Shown here: positions 44,144 to 52,427 of the stretch, one piece after another | Position numbering within the stretch: the stretch's first letter is position 1 | Layout: each line of letters opens with the position of its first letter | Notes under the pieces: model-generated | What the model was told of the DNA's origin: nothing | The model's input: only the letters and a program-made list of their open reading frames with translations | Database searches by the model: none | NCBI RefSeq assembly: GCF_024181405.1 | Contig: NZ_CP051302.1 | Coordinates: forward strand, 1,550,001 to 1,614,000 | DNA length: 64,000 nucleotides | Direction of reading: 5' to 3' | Source: Treponema denticola | Lineage (GTDB): Bacteria > Spirochaetota > Spirochaetia > Treponematales > Treponemataceae | Position numbers and translations under genes: made by a program

Positions 44144-45046
44144 ATGTCCAATAAAACAAAATCATACTTATTTGCTGCTATTGCCATTGTTTGTTTTGCA
44201 TCATCTTTTCCGTTTTCACGCTTTGCTTTAACGCATTTCGGCTCGGGAGCCTTAGGTTTTTTAAGATGTGTTTTAGCAAGTATTTTTCTTTTAATTATAG
44301 GAAAATTTAATAATTTACGTCCTCCTTTCAAAATAAAGCATATAGGTCTTTTTTTTATATCCGGAGCTCTCGGCTTCGGTCTATATCTTTTGGTCTTTAA
44401 TATGGGCCTTAAAACAATTACGGCTGCAACCTCAAGCATTATAATTGCAACAACTCCGATAATGACCGCCGTGGCAGCTTCGATAATCTATGATGAAAAG
44501 ATAAGCAAAGCAGGCTATATTTCTATTTTGACGGCATTTTGCGGAGTTATAATTATTATCTTATGGGAGGGACTTTTATCGGTCGAAATAGGCATTTTAT
44601 GGACTGTGTCGGCTGCAATTTCCTTTTGCGGATACAATATTTTAAGCCGAAAACTTGCAAAAATGGGCTATACCTCAATAGAAATCGTAACCTACAGTGT
44701 TATGTGTGCGGCTATCATCTTATCGCCTTTTTGTGTTGACGGATATAAAGAACTCTCTTCTGCCGGCTTTAAATACATAGGAAGCCTTTTGTGCCTAGGG
44801 ATTCTTACAAGTGCACTAGGCTACTTTTTCTTTAATAAGGGAATAGAAATTGCCGAAAAAACAAGCGATGTTACAAATTTTCTTTTTTTTAACCCATTGC
44901 TTGCAAGTATTTTAGGTTATCTTGCCCTAGGCGAAACCTTAAATGCAGGAGCGGCCATAGGGGGAACAATAATCATAATGAGTATCATCGTGTTTGCCCT
45001 AAAGGGCACCCCTAAAAGGGAAAAAAAGAAAGCTGCCGATAAATAA
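44144..45046 (+). CDS. DMT-superfamily (EamA) transporter
   Basis: 300 residues with ten predicted membrane segments arranged as two EamA repeats: the first begins SYLFAAIAIVCFASSFPFSR and includes TAATSSIIIATTPIMTAVAA, and the second begins GILWTVSAAISFCGYNILSR and includes TSDVTNFLFFNPLLASILGY. Family members export amino acids or metabolites or carry nucleotide sugars; the substrate here is unknown. It is divergent from methionine gamma-lyase, with a separate promoter, and a strong hairpin follows. Confidence 0.92.
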   Translation: MSNKTKSYLFAAIAIVCFASSFPFSRFALTHFGSGALGFLRCVLASIFLLIIGKFNNLRPPFKIKHIGLFFISGALGFGLYLLVFNMGLKTITAATSSIIIATTPIMTAVAASIIYDEKISKAGYISILTAFCGVIIIILWEGLLSVEIGILWTVSAAISFCGYNILSRKLAKMGYTSIEIVTYSVMCAAIILSPFCVDGYKELSSAGFKYIGSLLCLGILTSALGYFFFNKGIEIAEKTSDVTNFLFFNPLLASILGYLALGETLNAGAAIGGTIIIMSIIVFALKGTPKREKKKAADK

Positions 45047-45085
45047 AAAAATCCCAAGGCTCAAGTTTTATTCGAACCTTGGGAC
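45045..45085. terminator. Bidirectional terminator between convergent transporter genes
   Basis: TCCCAAGG (45052-45059) pairs with CCTTGGGA (45077-45084), with partial inner pairing (CTCAAG with TTCGAA). On the minus strand it is followed by a run of seven T, and on the plus strand by an AT-rich tract. Confidence 0.85.
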
Positions 45086-45111
45086 AATATTTTAATGAAA
45101 TCTATAAAAAC

Positions 45112-46473
45112 TTATTTTGCTTTTACAGACTTCCATTCTGCAAAATTCCAAGGATGCTTTTTAATATATCCGTCGGCAAATGGGAAGAATATCGAAAGGG
45201 TTAAGAACAAGGCCAGTAAAAGCTGATACCACAATAAAGGAATAAGGCCTACGGGATTTACAAGTCCGTTTGTAAAGGAGCAGGCTATTAAAAGCTGGGC
45301 CCCATAAGGAATTAATCCCTGCATTACACAAGAGAAGGCATCAAGAAGAGAGGCAGATCTACGAGGGTCAACCTTAAATTCTTCACACATTTCTTTTGCG
45401 ATAGGACCGTCGATAATAATTGCAACGGTATTATTTGCAGTTGCAGCATCGGTAAGAAGAGTTAAAGCACCTATACCTAGTTCTGCGGATTTTTTACCCT
45501 TTACCATGCCCTTTATCTTTTGTAAAAGCCATTCCATACCGCCTGCCTGACTTACCATATAGGCAAGACCTCCGGTCAGCATTGAAAGCAAGAATATTTC
45601 GAACATTCCGTTAAAGCCGTCATACATATGATTTGTCCATTGCAGAGCATCAAAGGCACCGTAAGCCATTCCGATAATACCTGAAAAAAGGATTCCTCCT
45701 AAAAGAACGGCAAATACGTTAAGACCTGCAATAGCTGCAACCAATACAAATACGTAGGGCAACACTTTTACGATATTAAATTCCAAAGACTCAATTTGAG
45801 GCGTAACAGAGGGCCTTCCGAAGAGTAATAGGAGTATGACAGTTAAAATTGCAGCAGGTAAGGCTAATGCAATATTAACTCTGAATTTATCCCTCATATC
45901 AACATTTTGTGTTCTTGTAGCAGCAATTGTAGTATCCGAAATAATCGAAAGGTTATCGCCGAACATGGCTCCGCCTACCATTGAAGCTATCATAAGCGGC
46001 ATTGAAATACCCGCTTTTTCTGCAAAACCTACGGCGATAGGACCTACGGCAGCAATAGTACCGACACTTGTTCCGGTTGCAATAGATAAAAAACAGCAGA
46101 TAATAAAAAGGCCCGCTGTAACAAAATTCGGCGGTATTAGGGTTAAACCCAAATTTACCGTAGAATCGACACCGCCCATCTGCTTTGAAACAACCGAAAA
46201 AGCTCCGGCTAAAATATAGATGATACACATAGTAATGATATTTGCATCTCCGCAACCTTTGACCAGAGCATCGAATTTTTCATCGATTGAACCTTTGTGC
46301 ATTAAAAAGGCTGCTATAATACCTACAATTACGGCAACAGGTCCCTTAAAGCCGTAAAACCCCATAGGATCGCCTTTTGCTACAAGAGTTACACCTATTC
46401 CCAGATAAACGACAACAAAGATAAGAAAGGGAACAAGAGCAAAACCATTCGGTTTAAATTTAGATTTTTCCAT
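45112..46473 (-). CDS. NhaC-type Na+/H+ antiporter family protein
   Basis: 453 residues from the ATG at 46471-46473 with GGAG nine bases upstream; the 60 codons upstream in the open frame overlap the promoter region and are not coding. About 11 membrane segments are present. Family signatures include SIATGTSVGTIAAVGPIAVG, GGAMFGDNLSIISDTTIAATR (with the Asp residues of the ion site) and GALTLLTDAATANNTVAIII. Members exchange Na+ for H+ or carry amino acids or organic acids with Na+. Divergent from another antiporter-type gene. Confidence 0.9.
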   Translation of the reverse strand: MEKSKFKPNGFALVPFLIFVVVYLGIGVTLVAKGDPMGFYGFKGPVAVIVGIIAAFLMHKGSIDEKFDALVKGCGDANIITMCIIYILAGAFSVVSKQMGGVDSTVNLGLTLIPPNFVTAGLFIICCFLSIATGTSVGTIAAVGPIAVGFAEKAGISMPLMIASMVGGAMFGDNLSIISDTTIAATRTQNVDMRDKFRVNIALALPAAILTVILLLLFGRPSVTPQIESLEFNIVKVLPYVFVLVAAIAGLNVFAVLLGGILFSGIIGMAYGAFDALQWTNHMYDGFNGMFEIFLLSMLTGGLAYMVSQAGGMEWLLQKIKGMVKGKKSAELGIGALTLLTDAATANNTVAIIIDGPIAKEMCEEFKVDPRRSASLLDAFSCVMQGLIPYGAQLLIACSFTNGLVNPVGLIPLLWYQLLLALFLTLSIFFPFADGYIKKHPWNFAEWKSVKAK

Positions 46474-46545
46474 AAAATCTCCTCCATAAAAAGTTTTACT
46501 TAAAACATATAAGCAGCTAAACAGCCTACATATTTTGATTACTAG

Positions 46546-46574
46546 ATTATCGCATAGGTTATGCCTATTGTCAA
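46546..46574 (-). promoter_or_regulatory. Promoter of the NhaC-type gene with a palindrome in the spacer
   Basis: Minus strand: TTGACA (46569-46574), a 17-bp spacer and GATAAT (46546-46551). The spacer holds GCATA-3-TATGC (46552-46564), a possible repressor site covering the promoter. Confidence 0.75.
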
Positions 46575-46608
46575 GAACAACAATATAAATTTGAATGGAA
46601 TAAAAAAG

Positions 46609-46637
46609 TTGACAGATAAAAAATTTGATGCTAATAT
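46609..46637 (+). promoter_or_regulatory. Promoter of the second antiporter-type gene
   Basis: TTGACA (46609-46614), a 17-bp spacer and TAATAT (46632-46637), 34 bp away from the divergent NhaC promoter. Confidence 0.82.
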
Positions 46638-46686
46638 TGTTAAGATACTGCAATTGTTATAAATTGCATAAAAAACGGAGGTGTGT

Positions 46687-47988
46687 ATGTTCAATCCTGT
46701 TGTTATTGCCGTTATTGTTATGATGGTACTGTGCTTACTTAAGATTAACATCTTAATCGCAATTATGATTTCCGGTATCGTAGGAGGGATTATTGGAGGT
46801 TTGGGACTTCAAAACACGATAAGCATTCTTATTTCGGGAATGGGAGGCAATGCCGAAACGGCATTATCTTATATCTTACTGGGGACTTTGGCCGCTGCCA
46901 TTACTTCAACTTCTATAGTCGAACTTTTAGCGGTCAAATTACAAAAATGGCTTAAAAATAAAAAAGCCCTATTCGTTCTTATCATTGCATTTATAGGCTG
47001 TTTTTCGCAAAATGCAATTCCGGTTCATATAGCCTATATTCCGATTTTAATTCCGCCCCTTTTGGTTGTAATGAACAAAATGAAACTCGACAGACGTGCT
47101 ATGGCCTGCGGATTAACCTTCTCGGTTAAGTGGCCCTATGTCGCTTTTCCTGCAGGTTTCGGTCTTATTTTCCACGGAATTATTTCGGATTCTATGACAC
47201 AAAACGGACTTCAATTCAATAAAATGGATGTATGGAAGGCTATGGCTCTTCCCGGTGCCGGAATGATTTTAGGTCTTTTTATTGCGGTTTTCTTTTCCTA
47301 CAGAAAACCCCGTGAATACAAAACGGTAGAAGCGGACATAAAGGCCGAAAATGAAGTTAAAAACATAAAATTTACTTCACGTGAATGGTTTACTCTTTTA
47401 GCGATTGCAGCCGACTTTGTAACACAGATTCTCTCCGGTTCTATGCCCTTAGGCGGTCTTGTCGGTATTTTGGTATTACTTGTTACCCGTGTTATAAAAG
47501 TAAAAGATGCGGATCAAACTATGGCAGAAGGTATTAAGCTGATGGGCTTTATCGCCTTTGTCATGCTCGTGGCCGCAGGCTTCGCAGAAGTAATTAAGGC
47601 TACAAAAGCGGTAGACGCCCTTGTTGTCTCCAGTGCCAATCTTATAGGAGGAAGCAAACTCCTCGGTGCCATTATAATGCTCTTAATCGGACTTGGTATT
47701 ACAATGGGTATAGGAACTTCCTTCGGCACCATTCCTGTAATTGCAACAATATATGTTCCGCTTGGTATGAAGCTCGGATTCAGCCCCATGGCCATAGCCT
47801 GTCTTCTCGGCACGGCAGGTGCTTTAGGCGATGCAGGTTCTCCCGCTTCCGATTCTACTTTGGGGCCGACTGCCGGCTTGAATGCCGACGGTCAGCATGA
47901 CCACATCTGGGACACCTGTGTTCCGACATTCCTGCATTATAATATTCCTCTTATGATATTCGCTACGATTGCAGCAATGTTCTTGTAA
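46687..47988 (+). CDS. Na+/H+ antiporter-family (YuiF-type) transporter
   Basis: 433 residues from an ATG at 46687 with GGAGG five bases upstream (a GTG two codons earlier is inside that site). Two repeats of membrane segments are present: SQNAIPVHIAYIPILIPPLL in the first half, and GMGTSFGT-like GIGTSFGTIPVIATIYVPLG plus GDAGSPASDSTLGPTAGL (conserved, ion-site-like) in the second. It ends in the family-typical HYNIPL motif. The N-terminal domain fits the Na_H_antiport_2 type found in B. subtilis YuiF, a suspected amino-acid carrier. Substrate unknown. A terminator follows. Confidence 0.88.
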   Translation: MFNPVVIAVIVMMVLCLLKINILIAIMISGIVGGIIGGLGLQNTISILISGMGGNAETALSYILLGTLAAAITSTSIVELLAVKLQKWLKNKKALFVLIIAFIGCFSQNAIPVHIAYIPILIPPLLVVMNKMKLDRRAMACGLTFSVKWPYVAFPAGFGLIFHGIISDSMTQNGLQFNKMDVWKAMALPGAGMILGLFIAVFFSYRKPREYKTVEADIKAENEVKNIKFTSREWFTLLAIAADFVTQILSGSMPLGGLVGILVLLVTRVIKVKDADQTMAEGIKLMGFIAFVMLVAAGFAEVIKATKAVDALVVSSANLIGGSKLLGAIIMLLIGLGITMGIGTSFGTIPVIATIYVPLGMKLGFSPMAIACLLGTAGALGDAGSPASDSTLGPTAGLNADGQHDHIWDTCVPTFLHYNIPLMIFATIAAMFL

Positions 47989-47995
47989 AATTAAA

Positions 47996-48026
47996 CACCC
48001 CCGTCTAAACCGGCGGGGGCTTTTTC
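47996..48026 (+). terminator. Terminator after the YuiF-type gene
   Basis: GC-rich stem (CCCCCG on the left, CGGGGG on the right) followed by CTTTTTCTTT; it sits between convergent genes. Confidence 0.85.
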
Positions 48027-48042
48027 TTTATAGGTACAAAAA

Positions 48043-50316
48043 CTAGATTCCTACTGCCAGTCTTTCAGCAGCACGAGTTGCTTCCAAAACTTTTCCCGTG
48101 AACGAGCTGTCTCCTATATTGTAAATTTCGGGGACTATGTTTGCAACTTGGGCAGAAAAATAAAGATTGTCATCGGTTTTATTTCCAACGGCAAAGACTA
48201 TTAAGTCGGTCTCCAGTTCAAGCTTTTTGGTTTCATTGCCTATTTTTTTTGCAAGCGGATTAGGTATGTTTTCAGGCAAGATAGGCTGCCAAGTATTATA
48301 GGGATTAGGCACGCCTTTTGAAATGTTTTGCTCTACAATAGCTTTTCCCGAATCAAGTCCTATAAGCTTTGCACAATTTAAAAGTTTAACACCGGCCTTT
48401 TGCATATAGTAGATAAGGTAGCCCCTATTAGCTGTACAAACTCCCTTCATAAAATAAGGAAGCATTTCTACTACCGTAACATCTTTTTTGTGCTCGTATT
48501 TAAGCCAATAGGCTGTCTCACATCCTACAACACCTCCGCCTATTATAACAATCTTTTTAGCACCTTCCGCGTCCTTAGGATTTAAAAGAAGGTCTACGGC
48601 CTGAATTGTCTTTATCTTTTCAGATCCGGGTACGGAAATAGAAATCGGCTTACCCCCATATGCAAAAACCAATGCATCGAATTTTTTGTTTTTTAGCAAA
48701 TTCAAATCAACTTCCGTGTTTAAAGAAAGTTTAAAGTTAGGCATAGCCTTGGCCTTTTCTACCTTTGTTTGAAGATAATTTAAATAGTTTTCAAAATCGT
48801 ATTTAATCTTAGGAACACTTCCGGTAACTACGCAGCCGCCGATACGATCCGTTTTTTCAAAAAGTTCTACATTATGGCCCCTCTTTGCTGCCTTAACGGC
48901 AAACACAATACCTGCAGGCCCTGCTCCTATAACGCCGATATTCTTTTTAACCTCTGCCTCAGGTGCATCAAAGGGAAGCACATCTTCAAAGCCGGTGCGC
49001 GGGTTTACGGCACATTGAGGATGCCCTCCTAAAACAAATTCGTTGATGCAACCCTCCTGACAGCCGATACAGGGGCGGATATCTTCTACCTTGCCTGCAT
49101 AGGCCTTATTACACCACCCGGCATCGGCCAATAATGGGCGGGCAAGCATGACCATATCGCAGTCTCCGTTTCTTAAGGCAGCTTCTGCGACATCGGGATA
49201 ACCTAACTTTCCGACAGCTACCACAGGAACGGGAACTCCGGCATTGGATATAATATTATTGAAAGCAAAATAGTCTTTTACTATTTTGGAAACTCCGAGA
49301 AAACAGCCGGCAGGCATGCCTCCGGGAGGATGAGGGAGCCACCAGTTATCATAGCATCCGAGATCCACATCAAAAATATCTACACCGCATTTTACAAGAT
49401 TTTTCATATAGTCAAGGGTTTCTTGTATTGTTCTTCCGTTTTTAAATTTTTTAAGCTGTTTGACCTTCATACCTTCTTCTCCGTAGGTCTCGTTAAGAGC
49501 CAGAGAAAGGTCTATGCGGTACATTATAGGATAATCGGTGCCGGCCCTGCTTCGTATTTCCTTTACAAGATCTAGGCCGAATCTTTGCCAGTCGGCATAT
49601 TTTCCGATTTTACGGCGGTTAAAGGCAGGGTTGGTTAATTGTTCAAGAAGATAGCCTTCATGGCCATGAAGATATACACCGTCAAGACCGCATTCCTTGG
49701 CATCGGCGGCAGCCTGTCCTGCATTTTTTATAATTTTTCCTAAGGCTCGGCCAGAAAGACGCAAGCTTGGAATTTCGGAAATATAAAAGTTGGGATTATT
49801 TGAAGCCGATACGGGAAATCTAAACTTGGTTAAAAGACATTGGGGATTTCCAACACGTCCCAGTCCCGGAGTTAATTGAATAAATATCTTACTTCCGAAA
49901 GCATGACAGCCCTGAGCCAGATCCCTCCAGCCTACAAGATTGGTTCTAGTTCCGTCTATACGCGGAAAATAAGAATAGTTATGAGGTTCCGTTACCGAGT
50001 GATCTATTCCGTGGCTTATGGGAACAAGGCCGGTTGTCAATAGACCGACACCGCCCTCGGCTCTCGCAAAAAAGTATTCAAGCATTTTTTTGTTGGGCCG
50101 TCCCGATTCTTCACACATATTTATGTTTCCCATAGGCCCCATGACAACACGGTTTTTAATTTTTGTTTTGTTGATTAAAATAGGCGAAAACAATTGGGTA
50201 TAGGGATAAAGAGCCTTAGTCATGCGGCCTGTTCCCCCTGCCCTGTTTTCAAAATCGCCTTCCATCCATCCGCCGTAAGCGTCCACCATCTTTTTTACTT
50301 CAGCATCAAATTTCAT
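48043..50316 (-). CDS. Old-yellow-enzyme/2,4-dienoyl-CoA-reductase-like flavin and Fe-S oxidoreductase
   Basis: 757 residues. An N-terminal FMN TIM-barrel (about 35-390) has YLHGHEGYLLEQLTNPAF (catalytic HxxHGYLxxQ type). A Cys cluster, RPCIGCQEGCINEFVLGG and a following QCAVNP, fits the [4Fe-4S] site of 2,4-dienoyl-CoA reductase/TMADH enzymes. The C-terminal part has two FAD/NAD(P)H domains: GVIGAGPAGIVFAVKAAKRG and VIIGGGVVGCETAYWLKY. It likely reduces a C=C bond in an activated acid with NAD(P)H. An extra 35 residues precede the barrel. It sits downstream of the aconitase-X genes with a hairpin between. Confidence 0.88.
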   Translation of the reverse strand: MKFDAEVKKMVDAYGGWMEGDFENRAGGTGRMTKALYPYTQLFSPILINKTKIKNRVVMGPMGNINMCEESGRPNKKMLEYFFARAEGGVGLLTTGLVPISHGIDHSVTEPHNYSYFPRIDGTRTNLVGWRDLAQGCHAFGSKIFIQLTPGLGRVGNPQCLLTKFRFPVSASNNPNFYISEIPSLRLSGRALGKIIKNAGQAAADAKECGLDGVYLHGHEGYLLEQLTNPAFNRRKIGKYADWQRFGLDLVKEIRSRAGTDYPIMYRIDLSLALNETYGEEGMKVKQLKKFKNGRTIQETLDYMKNLVKCGVDIFDVDLGCYDNWWLPHPPGGMPAGCFLGVSKIVKDYFAFNNIISNAGVPVPVVAVGKLGYPDVAEAALRNGDCDMVMLARPLLADAGWCNKAYAGKVEDIRPCIGCQEGCINEFVLGGHPQCAVNPRTGFEDVLPFDAPEAEVKKNIGVIGAGPAGIVFAVKAAKRGHNVELFEKTDRIGGCVVTGSVPKIKYDFENYLNYLQTKVEKAKAMPNFKLSLNTEVDLNLLKNKKFDALVFAYGGKPISISVPGSEKIKTIQAVDLLLNPKDAEGAKKIVIIGGGVVGCETAYWLKYEHKKDVTVVEMLPYFMKGVCTANRGYLIYYMQKAGVKLLNCAKLIGLDSGKAIVEQNISKGVPNPYNTWQPILPENIPNPLAKKIGNETKKLELETDLIVFAVGNKTDDNLYFSAQVANIVPEIYNIGDSSFTGKVLEATRAAERLAVGI

Positions 50317-50346
50317 TCTTTTCCTCCAAAATAGTTTTTATACTCT

Positions 50347-50384
50347 AGGGCATCTCTAAAAACTGATGTTTTTAGAGGCTCCCT
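50347..50384 (-). repeat. Hairpin repeat (copy 2) between aconitase-X genes and the flavoenzyme
   Basis: AGGG and CCCT ends enclose CATCTCTAAAAACTGA continuing into GTTTTTAGAGG (50351-50377), the same core as the hairpin at 36850-36876 apart from one loop base. It lies in the 84-bp gap before the flavoenzyme start and could act as an attenuator or 3' end. Confidence 0.7.
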
Positions 50385-50400
50385 CTATTTAATTCAGTTT

Positions 50401-50844
50401 TTAGTCTTCTATTATGACTTCACCGTTTTCTTTAACTTCAACCCTGCTTCCGCTTTTAACCGCTGATAAAAATTCCTTTCCCAAATTATCGACTGTAGGA
50501 ATACTGTTATCGGTAAAGTTTGCAGCAAGGATTACGCCTGCTGCAGCCAAGGAATCTATCGGCTCCGAAAAAAGCATACAGGCAGGCTGGCGTCCCATCG
50601 AAGCGGCACAGAATATAACCATTCCGCCCGTAGTTGAGCCTATAGTCTGCGGGAGACAAAGAGCCTTCCCTGCTATTTCCTTTTTATATAGGTCCGGATT
50701 ATTTTGATCGGAACAATGAGCCTTCTTATCCCCGAACATCAAAGCTTTTTGAAAGCTTGCAAGGGTATTAAAACCTTGAGAACTTACCAGAGCTTCTGCC
50801 GATACTGTTCCCGGAACAATTACTCTTCCTTTAAATGTTTTCAT
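50401..50844 (-). CDS. Aconitase X, small (swivel) subunit
   Basis: 147 residues of the DUF126/AcnX-swivel type: FKGRVIVPGTVSAEALVSSQ at the N-terminus, GKALCLPQTIGSTTGGMVIF near 73-92, and a C-terminal DNSIPTVDNLGKEFLSAVKSG. In characterised aconitase-X enzymes this domain closes over the active site of the large subunit. The start overlaps the end of the large-subunit gene (1-bp gap, GGGAGG upstream), so both are made together. Its substrate follows that of the large subunit. Confidence 0.88.
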   Translation of the reverse strand: MKTFKGRVIVPGTVSAEALVSSQGFNTLASFQKALMFGDKKAHCSDQNNPDLYKKEIAGKALCLPQTIGSTTGGMVIFCAASMGRQPACMLFSEPIDSLAAAGVILAANFTDNSIPTVDNLGKEFLSAVKSGSRVEVKENGEVIIED

Positions 50845-50845
50845 A

Positions 50846-52114
50846 TTAAAATCCTCCCGTAATTAGATCGGCTATTTCATCATCCTTATAATAGACGGCC
50901 GTAGTATAGGTTCTAAGCTTATTGGAATTTGTGATAACCGATTTTTTTGCACAAAGCGGGTTATTCATATACATGAGGGGACAGGTTTCCGAAAAACGAA
51001 GGCCGAAAGATTTTAATCTTTTATACTCTTCGGTTTTGGAAAACTCCTTTAAAACACCCCGAGGCGAAGTCATAACAGTCGGTATCGAAATTTTTGATTT
51101 TTTATTTTGTTTTAATTTTTGTTCTATAATGCCTGTCCATTTAATAAGCTGTTCTTTAGACAGGTGAGGACAGCCTATAAAGCAAAGTTCAGGAGGGGCA
51201 TTTTTGTTTTTTCTAATATCCGGATATGAAGACCTTATCCTCAAAAGCTCGGATTCGGTAATTGTATAGACTTCTGCACTTTTACGGATTAAAGAAGCCC
51301 CCGATTCTTTTGCTTCAGGCGTCAGGTTTTCGACATGGTATAAACCGACAGCTCCGTTTGATGCCATTGCAGCTCCCATATCCTTAAAGTAGGCCTTTAC
51401 CTCATCATTTAGCTCTCGGCCCAAAAATCTATCCAAGCCTTTAATATAGGGCACGTTTTCAACAGCCTTGATTCCTATTGCACTTCCCAAAAGTTGGGCT
51501 TCAGGCAGAGTCTCGGTTTCAACCTCGACAATTAAATCGGCCTTACGACCCTCATCGGTCAATAGGCCGAACTCCGGTACCCAGCCCGCAATCAGCCCGA
51601 ACATTTCGATGATACCCGAATTGCGGTTACACCTAGCTCCCAATACCGAGTTTGCATAATTAACGGCTGAGGATTCTGCCCAGCTTAAGATTTCTCCTTT
51701 TTTAGGTGTATTCCCTACCTCGTCAAAATAACAGGTACAGGTATAAGAATCATCCGAAAGAAGGCCCATAGCTTTAAGCTGCTTTTCATACTCTTCCTGC
51801 TTGCTGTACATAAAATGAAAAACAAGGCGTTCCAAAAAACTTTTGGGCACTACATCATCAAGCGGACGGGGATCCGCCGTAAAGGGAATCCCTGAAACAG
51901 CTTCGGATTGGAGAAGTTCATCCATCAATTTATAGACCGGTTTCATAACTCCTATACCGAAACTTGTAACAAGATGTCCGTATTTTCCCGTAACCTTAAC
52001 AAGCCTTTCTGCACCAAAGGCTTCACCGTACATGACCAAGGTTTTTAAAACCTTAGCCTGCATCTCTCCTTGAGAACCGTTTAAAATTTCTTCTTGTTCC
52101 CGTGTCAGTTGCAT
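50846..52114 (-). CDS. Aconitase X, large (catalytic) subunit
   Basis: 422 residues (DUF521/AcnX catalytic type) from the second ATG at 52112-52114, six bases after GGAG. The ATG at 52118-52120 is part of the spacer. Fe-S ligand candidates are Cys in SVLGARCNRNSG (near 157-168), FIGCPHLSK (near 312-320) and SETCPLMYMN (near 371-380), matching the three Cys of the aconitase-X cluster. Two activities are known for the family: cis-3-hydroxy-L-proline dehydratase in bacteria and mevalonate 5-phosphate dehydratase in archaea. With no mevalonate genes here the first is more likely, but another hydroxy acid is possible. Confidence 0.88.
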   Translation of the reverse strand: MQLTREQEEILNGSQGEMQAKVLKTLVMYGEAFGAERLVKVTGKYGHLVTSFGIGVMKPVYKLMDELLQSEAVSGIPFTADPRPLDDVVPKSFLERLVFHFMYSKQEEYEKQLKAMGLLSDDSYTCTCYFDEVGNTPKKGEILSWAESSAVNYANSVLGARCNRNSGIIEMFGLIAGWVPEFGLLTDEGRKADLIVEVETETLPEAQLLGSAIGIKAVENVPYIKGLDRFLGRELNDEVKAYFKDMGAAMASNGAVGLYHVENLTPEAKESGASLIRKSAEVYTITESELLRIRSSYPDIRKNKNAPPELCFIGCPHLSKEQLIKWTGIIEQKLKQNKKSKISIPTVMTSPRGVLKEFSKTEEYKRLKSFGLRFSETCPLMYMNNPLCAKKSVITNSNKLRTYTTAVYYKDDEIADLITGGF

Positions 52115-52127
52115 ACTCATCTCCTAT

Positions 52128-52276
52128 AAAAACTTTTTGCAAGGATTATCAAATCCTGAAAAAAGTTTTTTCAAGTAGTTTTGCTTTATGCAAAACTACA
52201 TACAATATACGAGTTTGCCTGAAAGGCAAACTCGTCAGATAAACAGAGAGGCACTATTTGTGCCGAGCTGTTTATC
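52128..52276. repeat. Cluster of four adjacent hairpins upstream of the aconitase-X genes
   Basis: A: AAAAACTTTTT with AAAAAGTTTTTT and an inner GGATT/AATCC (52128-52171). B: GTAGTTTTGC, TTTAT, GCAAAACTAC (52175-52199, perfect). C: CGAGTTTGCC, TGAAA, GGCAAACTCG (52210-52234, perfect). D: GATAAACAG with CTGTTTATC and inner GGCAC/GTGCC around TATTT (52238-52276, perfect arms). Stem sequences are unrelated to one another. The rest of the gap to 52427 is AT-rich with no gene. Confidence 0.85.
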
Positions 52277-52427
52277 AATTCTCCTTAGTTAATACGAACA
52301 ATTATATCATAGTTTTTGCAGAAGGTAAATTTATTTTTTTAAAATATCGCGCCGCCTTGAATTCAAAAAGAATCTAAAGTATAATAGGCATCTCTAATCT
52401 TCAAATTTTTTTTGCGGGGTGATTATA

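Noticed and set aside
46474..46653. 60-codon N-terminal extension of the NhaC-type gene
   Set aside because: It covers the divergent promoters, and a good GGAG sits before the ATG at 46473.
52388..52397. CATCTCTAA near 52389 as a third copy of the shared hairpin repeat
   Set aside because: Only nine bases match and there is no complementary arm.
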